Part shown: positions 1 through 6,270 of the stretch, one piece after another
Layout of the letters: each line of letters starts with the position of its first letter
How positions within the stretch are numbered: the stretch's first letter is position 1
Assembly (NCBI GenBank): GCA_964623315.1
Contig: CAZUSU010000030.1
Coordinates: 1-17,591, forward strand
Direction of reading: 5' to 3'
DNA from: CAZUSU01 sp964623315
GTDB taxonomy: Bacteria; Patescibacteriota; Patescibacteriia; Magasanikbacterales; 2-02-FULL-50-9b
DNA: 17,591 nucleotides
Translations under genes and position numbers: made by a program
Notes under the pieces: model-generated
Told to the model about the DNA's origin: nothing
Seen by the model: only the letters and a program-made list of their open reading frames with translations
Databases searched by the model: none

Positions 1-13
1 CGATTTTTAATTT

Positions 14-19
14 TATAAT
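14..19 (+). promoter_or_regulatory. Candidate -10 box (TATAAT) of the orphan gene at 65
   Basis: A perfect TATAAT lies 45 bases upstream of the start codon at 65. With the usual 17-bp spacer its -35 box would fall just left of the window, so it cannot be tested here. Transcription would start near 26 and give a leader of about 39 bases, similar to the leaders inferred for the small genes at the right end. Confidence 0.5.
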
Positions 20-52
20 AGATTGTACGTATTCGGCGCAACGTCCGAATAG

Positions 53-61
53 GGTGAGGGG
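53..61 (+). promoter_or_regulatory. Shine-Dalgarno sequence of the gene at 65
   Basis: GGTGAGGGG ends three bases before the ATG at 65 and contains the GAGG core. It fixes the start and stands out because most core genes in the window have no recognisable SD. Confidence 0.6.
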
Positions 62-64
62 ATC

Positions 65-586
65 ATGGCCACAAGCAGGGGAATTGACTGGTGTTTCAAC
101 TACGCGTGCGCGGTTGCACAGGTGATCGCAGAGCGTGTGTACTTCTGGACGACCCCGAAAGGATCGTTCATCAACCCGCTCTTCTTCAAGGGCAAGCGCA
201 CGGTCAGGATGAGTCAATCCATTGCGGAAATCGTCCAGCAGAAAGATCCTGAATCGGGTGCGCTCACCGTGCTCGTCGTTTTTTTCGACGGAAGCTGGGT
301 GAAGTTGCAACTGTCCAAGAATGGCCCGATTACGGCGGAAAATCCACCGATCGTTGAGTGGGTGCAGGTGCACGGCTGGGAGACCCCGACGCGCGGATCC
401 AAGACGTATCAGCACACGGGTCGAGATCCAAACTCCACGCACACACAGACGTTCGGCAAATACGGCGGCAAGGGTTCGATGGAGACGCCGGAGCTGCGTG
501 ATCTGCTTCGGCCATTCATGCCGGACTTCGCGCCGTTCCACGAGAATGACTGCCCGTCCACGATGCGTCAGCGCATTGCGGCGTAG
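65..586 (+). CDS. Hypothetical protein, 173 aa, orphan gene
   Basis: I do not recognise this protein. It is soluble-looking: no signal peptide or clear membrane helix. The hydrophobic N-terminal third (residues 8-45) is followed by a basic stretch (FKGKRTVRM), a beta-rich segment (ALTVLVVFFDGSWVKLQL) and a Pro/Thr/His-rich C-terminal half. The segment around residues 50-90 could be a small beta barrel or sheet, but this is a guess. The ATG at 65 is supported by an SD ending 3 bases upstream. The gene is a single unit, with a -10 box at 14 and a strong terminator from 608. Codon choice differs sharply from the core genes: 10 of 11 Phe codons are TTC, and Ile and Lys also lean to ATC and AAG. 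This could mean high expression, horizontal origin or a lineage-specific gene class; the sequence alone does not decide. Confidence 0.75.
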   Translation: MATSRGIDWCFNYACAVAQVIAERVYFWTTPKGSFINPLFFKGKRTVRMSQSIAEIVQQKDPESGALTVLVVFFDGSWVKLQLSKNGPITAENPPIVEWVQVHGWETPTRGSKTYQHTGRDPNSTHTQTFGKYGGKGSMETPELRDLLRPFMPDFAPFHENDCPSTMRQRIAA

Positions 587-607
587 CGGCGCGCAAACAC
601 CGGCAAG

Positions 608-648
608 CCGTTCGTAGCATGAATGCGTATGCTACGAACGGTATTTTT
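608..648 (+). terminator. Rho-independent terminator after the orphan gene
   Basis: A perfect 13-bp inverted repeat (608-620 pairs with 629-641, beginning CCGTTCGTAGCAT) encloses an 8-base loop and is followed by TATTTTT. It lies about 20 bases after the stop codon at 586. It is the only strong intrinsic terminator seen in the window. Confidence 0.92.
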
Positions 649-697
649 ATAACAGGCACAACGATACTGCAATATGTATGTGGCCTTATGCACGCAC

Positions 698-726
698 TTG
701 TCATGAGCACAAAACCATGCTACAAT
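698..726 (+). promoter_or_regulatory. Sigma70-type promoter of the AbiEii pair, with extended -10
   Basis: TTGTCA (698-703) and TACAAT (721-726) are separated by exactly 17 bp, and TGC directly before the -10 gives an extended -10 element. Transcription should start near 732-734. That coincides with the in-frame ATG at 734 and lies beyond the ATG at 725, so the first gene would be translated from a leaderless or near-leaderless mRNA. No other promoter is apparent before 7347. Confidence 0.8.
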
Positions 727-733
727 GCCCTAT

Positions 734-940
734 ATGTACAATTGGGGAGTTGATCTGCGCATCCTAAAAAAAGATAAAGTTCAGTATACTATCTGGCACA
801 TTGAACAGATGGTTAATTTTGGTTTGAATGGAAAGAAACTGTCCGCGCAACTGTTAAAAAAATATTGGCCACTGCTTAATCTTGATCCAAAAAAAAAGAG
901 ATATCTTGAACGAATGCTATGGCCGCGAAAACAATCCTAA
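734..940 (+). CDS. Small partner protein of the AbiEii-type nucleotidyltransferase (putative antitoxin), 68 aa
   Basis: A small basic protein encoded directly upstream of, and overlapping by 22 bases, the nucleotidyltransferase gene at 919. It reads MYNWGVDLRILKKDK at the start, then a predicted helical centre (IWHIEQMVNFGLNGKKL), a KKYWPLL segment and a Lys-rich tail ending in ERMLWPRKQS. An ATG at 725 is also in frame and would add three residues, but it lies inside or upstream of the predicted transcription start, so 734 is preferred. The pattern of a Trp-x-Val-Asp opening, a central helix ending in Phe-Gly and a following Trp recalls the short proteins often found next to AbiEii-family nucleotidyltransferases. 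The resemblance is weak and I do not claim homology. It lacks the winged-helix layout of classical AbiEi. An antitoxin or adaptor role is inferred from position only. Confidence 0.72.
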   Translation: MYNWGVDLRILKKDKVQYTIWHIEQMVNFGLNGKKLSAQLLKKYWPLLNLDPKKKRYLERMLWPRKQS

Positions 941-1584
941 CGGCCAACCAACAGAACCTGCTTAATCGCATCGCATCGCATAAAATTTTATGCAAAAATT
1001 TTTATTTGACCGGTGGTACGGCACTCGCGGAATTCTATCTGCACCATCGCTATTCCGAAGATCTTGATTTTTTTTCTGAAAATGAGGTTGATGCGCAGGG
1101 CGTGTTTTCAATTTTGAAATCCTTTAAGCAGGCAGTGGGAATAAAAAAAATTGATGCAGAACAAAGTTTCAATAGAAATTTATTTTTTTTGCATCTTGCC
1201 GATGGTGAAATAGTCAAAACAGAATTTACGTATTTTCCATTTCCACGCATTGAACAAAAACAGAAAATTGATTTATTGTGGGTAGATAGTTTGATAGATA
1301 TCGCGGTGAATAAAGTGTTTACTATGTATCAAAAGCCGCGTGCTCGAGATTTTATTGATTTATTTTTGATTGTTGAAAATAAAAAATATAAAATTGCGGA
1401 TTTATTAAAACGTGCACGAAATAAATTTGATTGGCACGTTGACCCGCTTCAACTAGCTGCGCGTTTTTTGGAGGTCCTACAGGTCAAGGATTATCCGCGT
1501 ATGATTAACAAGGTATCGCCAGAGCGATGGCAGAAATTTTTTGTCGCGGAGGCGGCACGTCTCAAAAAAAATATTTTAGCGTGA
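919..1584 (+). CDS. Nucleotidyltransferase, AbiEii/AbiGii toxin family
   Basis: A 221-aa protein with the family's polymerase-beta-like nucleotidyltransferase signature: YLTGGTALA (GG at 32-33), HHRYSEDLDFFS with the metal-binding acidic pair D48 and D50, a strand containing VKTEF (99-103), and the C-terminal helical motif DIAVNK...RARDFIDL (K132, R143, D144, D147). All residues expected for an active enzyme are visible. Relatives transfer nucleotides to RNA, for example tRNA acceptor ends in MenT-type toxins, and form type IV or II toxin-antitoxin or phage-abortive systems. The substrate here is unknown. The start codon lies inside the small partner gene, which suggests translational coupling; no SD is seen. 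The region is clearly richer in A+T than its flanks, consistent with acquisition. Its stop is separated from rmlD by one base. Confidence 0.88.
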   Translation: MAAKTILTANQQNLLNRIASHKILCKNFYLTGGTALAEFYLHHRYSEDLDFFSENEVDAQGVFSILKSFKQAVGIKKIDAEQSFNRNLFFLHLADGEIVKTEFTYFPFPRIEQKQKIDLLWVDSLIDIAVNKVFTMYQKPRARDFIDLFLIVENKKYKIADLLKRARNKFDWHVDPLQLAARFLEVLQVKDYPRMINKVSPERWQKFFVAEAARLKKNILA

Positions 1585-1585
1585 T

Positions 1586-2428
1586 ATGCGCGTATTGATT
1601 CTCGGCTCACACGGAATGCTCGGTCAAGAGCTGGTTCGCGTGGGAACGTTGGCCGGCCATGAAATTATCGGGTGGGATAAAACCGATATAGATCTGACGT
1701 CTGCGGGCGCGATGGACAAAATTCGCGCGTCTGCGCCGGAAATTATTATTAACGCCGTTGCGTATAACGCCGTTGACGACATTGAGGGCGAAGGGTGGGG
1801 GACTGCACAAAAAATAAATGGCGAATTGCCCGGCCAGCTTGCCGTTGTTGCAAAAGAACTAGGCGCAATATTCGTACATTTTTCAACTGATTATGTGTTT
1901 GATGGTGAATGTGATGCTGGTTATCGTGAAGATGCACAGCCGTCACCGGTTAATGCATACGGACGCAGTAAAATGCTTGGCGAAGACGCGGTAAAATCCG
2001 TGGGTGAAAAATTTTATATTATTCGTCTGTCGCGCTTGTTTGGAAAACCGGCTGTGTCGTCGAGCGCAAAGCGCAGTTTCGTTGATATCATGAGGGAGCT
2101 CGGGCGCACAAAAGAAACGATCAACTTGGTTGATGAAGAAAAAACGTGCGTTACCTATGCGCCGGATTTGGCACGGGAAGTTTTTGCACTTGTTGAAGTA
2201 CACGCGCCATTTGGTTTGTATCACCTCACCAACGCAGGCGCGTGTACGTGGTACGAATTTGGCACAGAAATTTTTCGCCTTATTAATTCAAAAATTATAG
2301 CGTCACCGGTGCCGGCCAGCGCATTCCCGCGCGCGGCAAAACGTCCGCGCACTTCAGAACTTCTTAACACCAAACGGCCGCCATTGCGCCCGTGGCAGGA
2401 TGCGCTCGCCGAATATGTCTGCGGTTGA
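1586..2428 (+). CDS. rmlD: dTDP-4-dehydrorhamnose reductase
   Basis: A 280-aa extended short-chain dehydrogenase that reduces dTDP-4-dehydro-L-rhamnose to dTDP-L-rhamnose with NAD(P)H, the last step in making activated rhamnose. The N-terminal Rossmann loop is GSHGMLG (7-13). The family segment INAVAYNAVDDIE (55-67) matches the NAAAYTAVD block of RmlD, and STDYVFDG (100-107) and NAYGRSKMLGE hold the catalytic Tyr125 and Lys129. RLSRLFG (147-153) also fits the family. The start is one base after the nucleotidyltransferase stop and there is no SD, so it is likely co-transcribed and reached by reinitiation. It leads a run of four glycosyltransferases and rmlA. The partner enzymes RmlB and RmlC are not in the window. 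Confidence 0.93.
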   Translation: MRVLILGSHGMLGQELVRVGTLAGHEIIGWDKTDIDLTSAGAMDKIRASAPEIIINAVAYNAVDDIEGEGWGTAQKINGELPGQLAVVAKELGAIFVHFSTDYVFDGECDAGYREDAQPSPVNAYGRSKMLGEDAVKSVGEKFYIIRLSRLFGKPAVSSSAKRSFVDIMRELGRTKETINLVDEEKTCVTYAPDLAREVFALVEVHAPFGLYHLTNAGACTWYEFGTEIFRLINSKIIASPVPASAFPRAAKRPRTSELLNTKRPPLRPWQDALAEYVCG

Positions 2429-3287
2429 TCTTTCCATAATTACCGTTGGCTACAAAAGTTGTACATACGTCCGCGCACTTTTGGAATCGCTTTTTGAAGC
2501 GCGCGGCCAACTCACCATTGAATATTTTATTTTGGACAACGCATCCAATGACGGCCTCATTGAAATGGTGGAAAAAGAATTTGTGCCGCGGTGCGATGAG
2601 CGCCTAAAAATTTATCCCATTCAAAATGATGTCAACCTTGGATTTGCCAAAGCAAATAACATTGGCCTGCAAAAAGCGCAGGGTCGCTATATTTTATTAC
2701 TCAATCCGGATATGCGTTTGTTTAGTGACAGCTTGACAAACCTAGTGGCTTGGATGGATACTCATACAGATGCTGGCATTGTGGGCGGGCGGCTATTGAC
2801 GCCGGACGGGGAAACAGTTCCTCACGTCCGCAGATTCCCTCGGCTCACTGATCAACTGTTCATTCTTCTTAAAATACCGCATCTTCTGCCGCAGGTCCTG
2901 CATGCCTATCTGTGCGCAGGATTTGATTATGACGCGCCCGCACGCGTTGACTCCATTCGCGGATCGTTTTTTGCCATTCGTCGGGAGACAATACAAAAAA
3001 TTGGACGGCTGGACGAACGGTATTTTATCTGGTTTGAAGAAGTTGATTACTGTCGGAAAGCCGCCGCGGCCAACATTCAGGTGTGGTACACGCCGGAAAC
3101 ACGCGCCGTTGATTTTGTCGGTCGCAGTTTCTCGCTGGTCGGTGGCTATAAAAAACAGTGTTATTTCACCAGAAGTATGCACGCCTATTTTAAAAAATGG
3201 CATCCGCAGGTGGCGTGGATTATCGGTTTGACCGCGCGAGGCGCTCGTGTAGCCGCAAGGATCAAAGAGATTAAAGAAAAAATATGA
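2415..3287 (+). CDS. Family 2 glycosyltransferase (rhamnosyltransferase-like)
   Basis: A 290-aa GT-A fold enzyme of the WbbL/rhamnosyltransferase-like branch. Visible motifs in order are DLSIITVGYKS at the N-terminus, FILDNASNDG (38-47, nucleotide-sugar binding), NLGFAKANNIGL (74-85), LLNPDM with the DxD-like NPD at 97-99, the acceptor-side block IRGSFFAIRR (181-190) and the catalytic-base region WFEEVDYCRKA (206-216). The ATG at 2415 gives a start typical of the family; an upstream in-frame ATG at 2400 would add five residues. The gene overlaps the end of rmlD by 14 bases and shares ATGA with the next glycosyltransferase. The sugar donor is not readable from sequence; dTDP-rhamnose is suggested by the neighbours. 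There is no membrane anchor, so it probably acts at the cytoplasmic face on a lipid-linked glycan. Confidence 0.9.
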   Translation: MSAVDLSIITVGYKSCTYVRALLESLFEARGQLTIEYFILDNASNDGLIEMVEKEFVPRCDERLKIYPIQNDVNLGFAKANNIGLQKAQGRYILLLNPDMRLFSDSLTNLVAWMDTHTDAGIVGGRLLTPDGETVPHVRRFPRLTDQLFILLKIPHLLPQVLHAYLCAGFDYDAPARVDSIRGSFFAIRRETIQKIGRLDERYFIWFEEVDYCRKAAAANIQVWYTPETRAVDFVGRSFSLVGGYKKQCYFTRSMHAYFKKWHPQVAWIIGLTARGARVAARIKEIKEKI

Positions 3288-4306
3288 CCCAACTGCGCGT
3301 ACAACTCGTGTCATGGAACGGCGAGAAATATATATCGCATCTGTTTGCATCTTTACGCGCGCAAAAATTTTTAAATTGGGATTTGGTCGTCCTTGATAAT
3401 GGCTCATCGGACGCAACGGTGGAAAAATTGCAACAGGAATGTGCCACTCTGCCGGTACATTCAACGATTGTTCAGAAAAAAACCAACAGCGGCTTTGCCG
3501 GTGGTCACAACGAATTATTTTCGCACACCATACAAGAACGTATTCCCTACGTATTATTGCTGAATCAAGACATGCATCTTGATGCGTATTATTTTGAAAA
3601 ACTGTTTTATTTTATGGAGGCACATCCGGATTGCGCCAGCGCAAGCGGACGTTTGATGAAATGGGCATTTCCGGATAAGACCAACGTGATTGACACGTTG
3701 GGCCTGCAGGTGCTGAATAATCACCGCGTCATTGAGCGCTCTGGCGGTCGGGTGTGGCATGAAGATGATGACATTGAGGCGCTGGAAGTATTTGGCGTGT
3801 CCGGCGCGCTTCCGGTGTATCGCACGAGCGCATTGAGCGAAGTATCTTTTGAAGATGAAGTATTTGACGGCGATTTCTTTTCCTACAAAGAAGACGTTGA
3901 TCTGGCGTGGCGATTGCGGCTGGCGGGGTGGTGTTCGTTTACCGTACTGGATGCGGTGGCATGGCACGATCGTTCCGCAAGCGGGCCCATTAATCAGTCG
4001 GATGTTTCGGCGGCACACAATCGTAAATTTAAATCCGCGCTCGCGAATTTTTATTCCTATCGCAACCATTTGCTCATGCTCATCAAAAATTACGGCGGCG
4101 GGTCGGTCACAAAAAATTTATTGCCACTCGTGTGGTATGAACTAAAAAAAGCGGGCTATTTGGCAATTGTTGATACGCGTGTGATGATGCGCGGATGGCG
4201 AGATGTCGCGCGTCTTTTACCGCGCATTTTACGCAAACGCGCATTGGTGCGCGCAAAAACGCGCGTGGCGCCGTCGGATATTGCACGTTGGTTTGAAGTA
4301 GGATAA
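3284..4306 (+). CDS. Family 2 glycosyltransferase
   Basis: A 340-aa GT-A glycosyltransferase, second of four in tandem. It shows LVSWNGEKYI near the N-terminus, DLVVLDNGSSDAT (33-45), NSGFAGGHNELF (68-79), LLLNQDMHLD with the metal-site motif QDM at 95-97, FGVSGALPVYR (170-180) and the catalytic-region motif YKEDVDLAWRLRLAGW (201-216). The C-terminal 100 residues contain a tyrosine/arginine-rich segment (NFYSYRNHLLMLIKNYGGG) typical of larger rhamnosyl- and galactofuranosyl-like GT2 proteins; a re-entrant or amphipathic contact with the membrane is plausible. The start overlaps the preceding stop as ATGA (3284-3287), giving translational coupling. The donor sugar is unknown. Confidence 0.9.
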   Translation: MTQLRVQLVSWNGEKYISHLFASLRAQKFLNWDLVVLDNGSSDATVEKLQQECATLPVHSTIVQKKTNSGFAGGHNELFSHTIQERIPYVLLLNQDMHLDAYYFEKLFYFMEAHPDCASASGRLMKWAFPDKTNVIDTLGLQVLNNHRVIERSGGRVWHEDDDIEALEVFGVSGALPVYRTSALSEVSFEDEVFDGDFFSYKEDVDLAWRLRLAGWCSFTVLDAVAWHDRSASGPINQSDVSAAHNRKFKSALANFYSYRNHLLMLIKNYGGGSVTKNLLPLVWYELKKAGYLAIVDTRVMMRGWRDVARLLPRILRKRALVRAKTRVAPSDIARWFEVG

Positions 4307-4318
4307 ACTACGCGCGCT

Positions 4319-5155
4319 ATGACCGACGAGCCCACACAAATTGCCGTGGTAATTCTGAACTATAAAATGCGCCATTTTGTGGAGCAGTGTGTACGTTCTG
4401 TTGCTGGCGATGCCGCGGCGTGTGGACTTACCGTACAGCTCGTGGTGGTTGATAATGATTCACGCGATGAGGTGCTTGCATGGGTTGCGCACGAAGTGCC
4501 GAACGCCATAATCGTACAGACCGGCGGCAATTTTGGTTTTGCGCACGGAGTGAACGCAGGGTTGCGCGCCTGCCGCGCATCTTATTATTTTGTGTTAAAT
4601 CCTGATGCGCATTTTACGCAATCCAACACCTTGCACGGTTTATATGCGTGGATGGAAGCGCATCCGCGCGTCGGTGTCTGCGGGCCGCGCCTCATCAACG
4701 ATGACGGATCCCTGCAGTATTCCTGCATGAAATTTCCTTCGCTCACCATCCAGCTTCTGCGACGCAGTTCGTTGTCCCTCTGGCCGTTCGTTGCGCGTCG
4801 CATTGATTCTTTTTTAATGCGTCAGTGGGCTCACGACACGGAGCGACCCATTGATTGGCTTATGGGTTCGGCGTTATTTATTCGCGACACCGCCCTTCAA
4901 GCCGTGGGCCCTTTAGACGAACAATTTTGGATGTACTATGAAGATACGGATTGGAGTCGTCGGTTTTGGCAGAAAGGGTGGCCGGTGTACTACCTTCCAC
5001 ACATAACACTTATGCATCATCATGGAAGGGGGAGCGCAAAAGTACCGGGGATAATTATGCCGCTTCTCAAAAATAAATTGGCGCGCGCGCATCTCAAAAG
5101 TTGGGCGCTTTATTTTTGGAAATGGAAAACAACGCACCCTTTCCGTATCGTATGA
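4319..5155 (+). CDS. Family 2 glycosyltransferase (rhamnosyltransferase-like)
   Basis: A 278-aa GT-A enzyme, third in the array. Motifs in order: IAVVILNYKM, LVVVDNDSRDE (41-51), GGNFGFAHGVNAGL (69-82), FVLNPDAHF with NPD at 94-96, DWLMGSALFIR in the acceptor domain and WMYYEDTDWSRRFWQKGW carrying the catalytic acidic cluster. The spacing and the YYEDTDWS form match WbbL-type enzymes, which transfer rhamnose to lipid-linked intermediates, but specificity cannot be proved from this. The start at 4319 is 12 bases after the preceding stop and has no SD; the stop shares ATGA with the next gene. The first 15 residues of each of these glycosyltransferases are alike, suggesting old duplications that have since diverged. 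Confidence 0.9.
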   Translation: MTDEPTQIAVVILNYKMRHFVEQCVRSVAGDAAACGLTVQLVVVDNDSRDEVLAWVAHEVPNAIIVQTGGNFGFAHGVNAGLRACRASYYFVLNPDAHFTQSNTLHGLYAWMEAHPRVGVCGPRLINDDGSLQYSCMKFPSLTIQLLRRSSLSLWPFVARRIDSFLMRQWAHDTERPIDWLMGSALFIRDTALQAVGPLDEQFWMYYEDTDWSRRFWQKGWPVYYLPHITLMHHHGRGSAKVPGIIMPLLKNKLARAHLKSWALYFWKWKTTHPFRIV

Positions 5156-6246
5156 ACACCCCGCGTATCGCCATTGTGTATTTATCTTTTCACTCGGAAC
5201 CGTACATTGATGACGTGGTAAACGCGCTTGAAACGGTCAAATATCCAAAAGAAAAACTTGAACTTATTATTGTTGATAACCCGCATCCCACGCACGGGTT
5301 AAGCATGGCACATCTTACGGCGCACGTTCTGCCAAAGTCAGGCAGAACCTTACCGTGCGTCACGTTATTGCCGCAAACGGAAAATTTGGGTTTTGCCGGC
5401 GGTAATAATGTGGGCGTTACCTATGCCATTGCGCATAATTTTGATTATATTTTTTTTCTGAACAATGACGCGTATCCCACGGCAGACACGTTTACCGAAT
5501 TGGTGCGCGTATTTGAAACGGATGCGCGCATTGCCATCGCGCAATCATTGCTGTTATTACATCCGCGCCGTGAATTAATTAATTCCAGCGGCAATATGAT
5601 TCATTTTTGTGGATTTGGATATTGTCGCGATTATCAGGTGCCGGTGGCGGATCGCGACCTGCAACCGATTGAAGACATCCCGTATGCGTCCGGCGCCGCG
5701 TTCATGATTCCGACGGTGCTCTGCAGACAATTTGGCGCATGGGACGGTGATTTTTTTCTGTACCACGAAGATATGGAATGGTCTCTCCGCCTTAAGTCGT
5801 TGGGATATCGTGTCGTGCTTGCTTCAAAATCCATCGTGTATCATGCATACGAATTCCAGCGATCCATTTCAAAATTTTACTGGATGGAGCGCAACCGTTT
5901 TGGCGTGTTGCTCATGTTTTTGAAATGGCCGACGCTGTGGCTAATCGCACCGGCGCTTTTTATATTTGAAATCGGGACGTATCTGTTTGCGTGGAAGGGC
6001 GGTTGGTGGCGGCAGAAACACCAGCTCTATGCTTATTGGATTATGCCGTCAACATGGTATATATGGATGCAAAAGCGCAGAAAAATTCAGGCGGCGCGCT
6101 CGGTGGGAGATGCCGCATTGACCGCAGATTTTGTGGGCTATGTAAAGTTTCAGGAATCCCGTATTGAAAATCCGGTATTGCGCTACCTTGCAAATCCCCT
6201 CATGTCCGCGTATTGGTTTCTTGTCAAAAAAGTGATGTTTTGGTAA
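5152..6246 (+). CDS. Family 2 glycosyltransferase with C-terminal hydrophobic segment
   Basis: A 364-aa GT-A enzyme, last of the four. The catalytic domain has LELIIVDNPHPTHG (36-49), ENLGFAGGNNVGV (77-89), FFLNNDAYPT with NND at 104-106, YASGAAFMIP (178-187) and LYHEDMEWSLRLKSLGYR (203-220). After a Tyr/Trp/Arg-rich linker (FYWMERNRF), residues 250-282 form one or two membrane-contact segments (VLLMFLKWPTLWLIAPALFI and following), followed by a basic tail, so this member is probably membrane-attached. The ATG at 5152 overlaps the preceding TGA as ATGA and gives the family-typical start; a longer reading from TTG at 5101 exists but adds 17 unrelated residues overlapping the upstream gene. Substrate unknown. 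Confidence 0.9.
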   Translation: MNTPRIAIVYLSFHSEPYIDDVVNALETVKYPKEKLELIIVDNPHPTHGLSMAHLTAHVLPKSGRTLPCVTLLPQTENLGFAGGNNVGVTYAIAHNFDYIFFLNNDAYPTADTFTELVRVFETDARIAIAQSLLLLHPRRELINSSGNMIHFCGFGYCRDYQVPVADRDLQPIEDIPYASGAAFMIPTVLCRQFGAWDGDFFLYHEDMEWSLRLKSLGYRVVLASKSIVYHAYEFQRSISKFYWMERNRFGVLLMFLKWPTLWLIAPALFIFEIGTYLFAWKGGWWRQKHQLYAYWIMPSTWYIWMQKRRKIQAARSVGDAALTADFVGYVKFQESRIENPVLRYLANPLMSAYWFLVKKVMFW

Positions 6247-6270
6247 GGTTGCGCCGGAGCTATACTTAAT

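Noticed and set aside
2793..3464. Long open frame (223 codons) on the minus strand
   Set aside because: It is antisense to two well-supported glycosyltransferase genes, has no recognisable motif and no SD or promoter; it is a shadow of biased codon use.
3554..4069. 171-codon minus-strand frame
   Set aside because: Fully inside the second glycosyltransferase gene, Cys/His/Arg-rich composition typical of a reverse-frame artefact.
5101..5151. N-terminal extension of the fourth glycosyltransferase from a TTG
   Set aside because: It lies inside the preceding gene, adds residues not matching the family, and the ATGA overlap at 5152 is a better start.
6238..6266. Possible promoter for rmlA (TATACT at 6261)
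   Set aside because: The -10 is good, but the matching -35 position reads TTTTGG and the ATG follows after only four bases; too weak against simple co-transcription.
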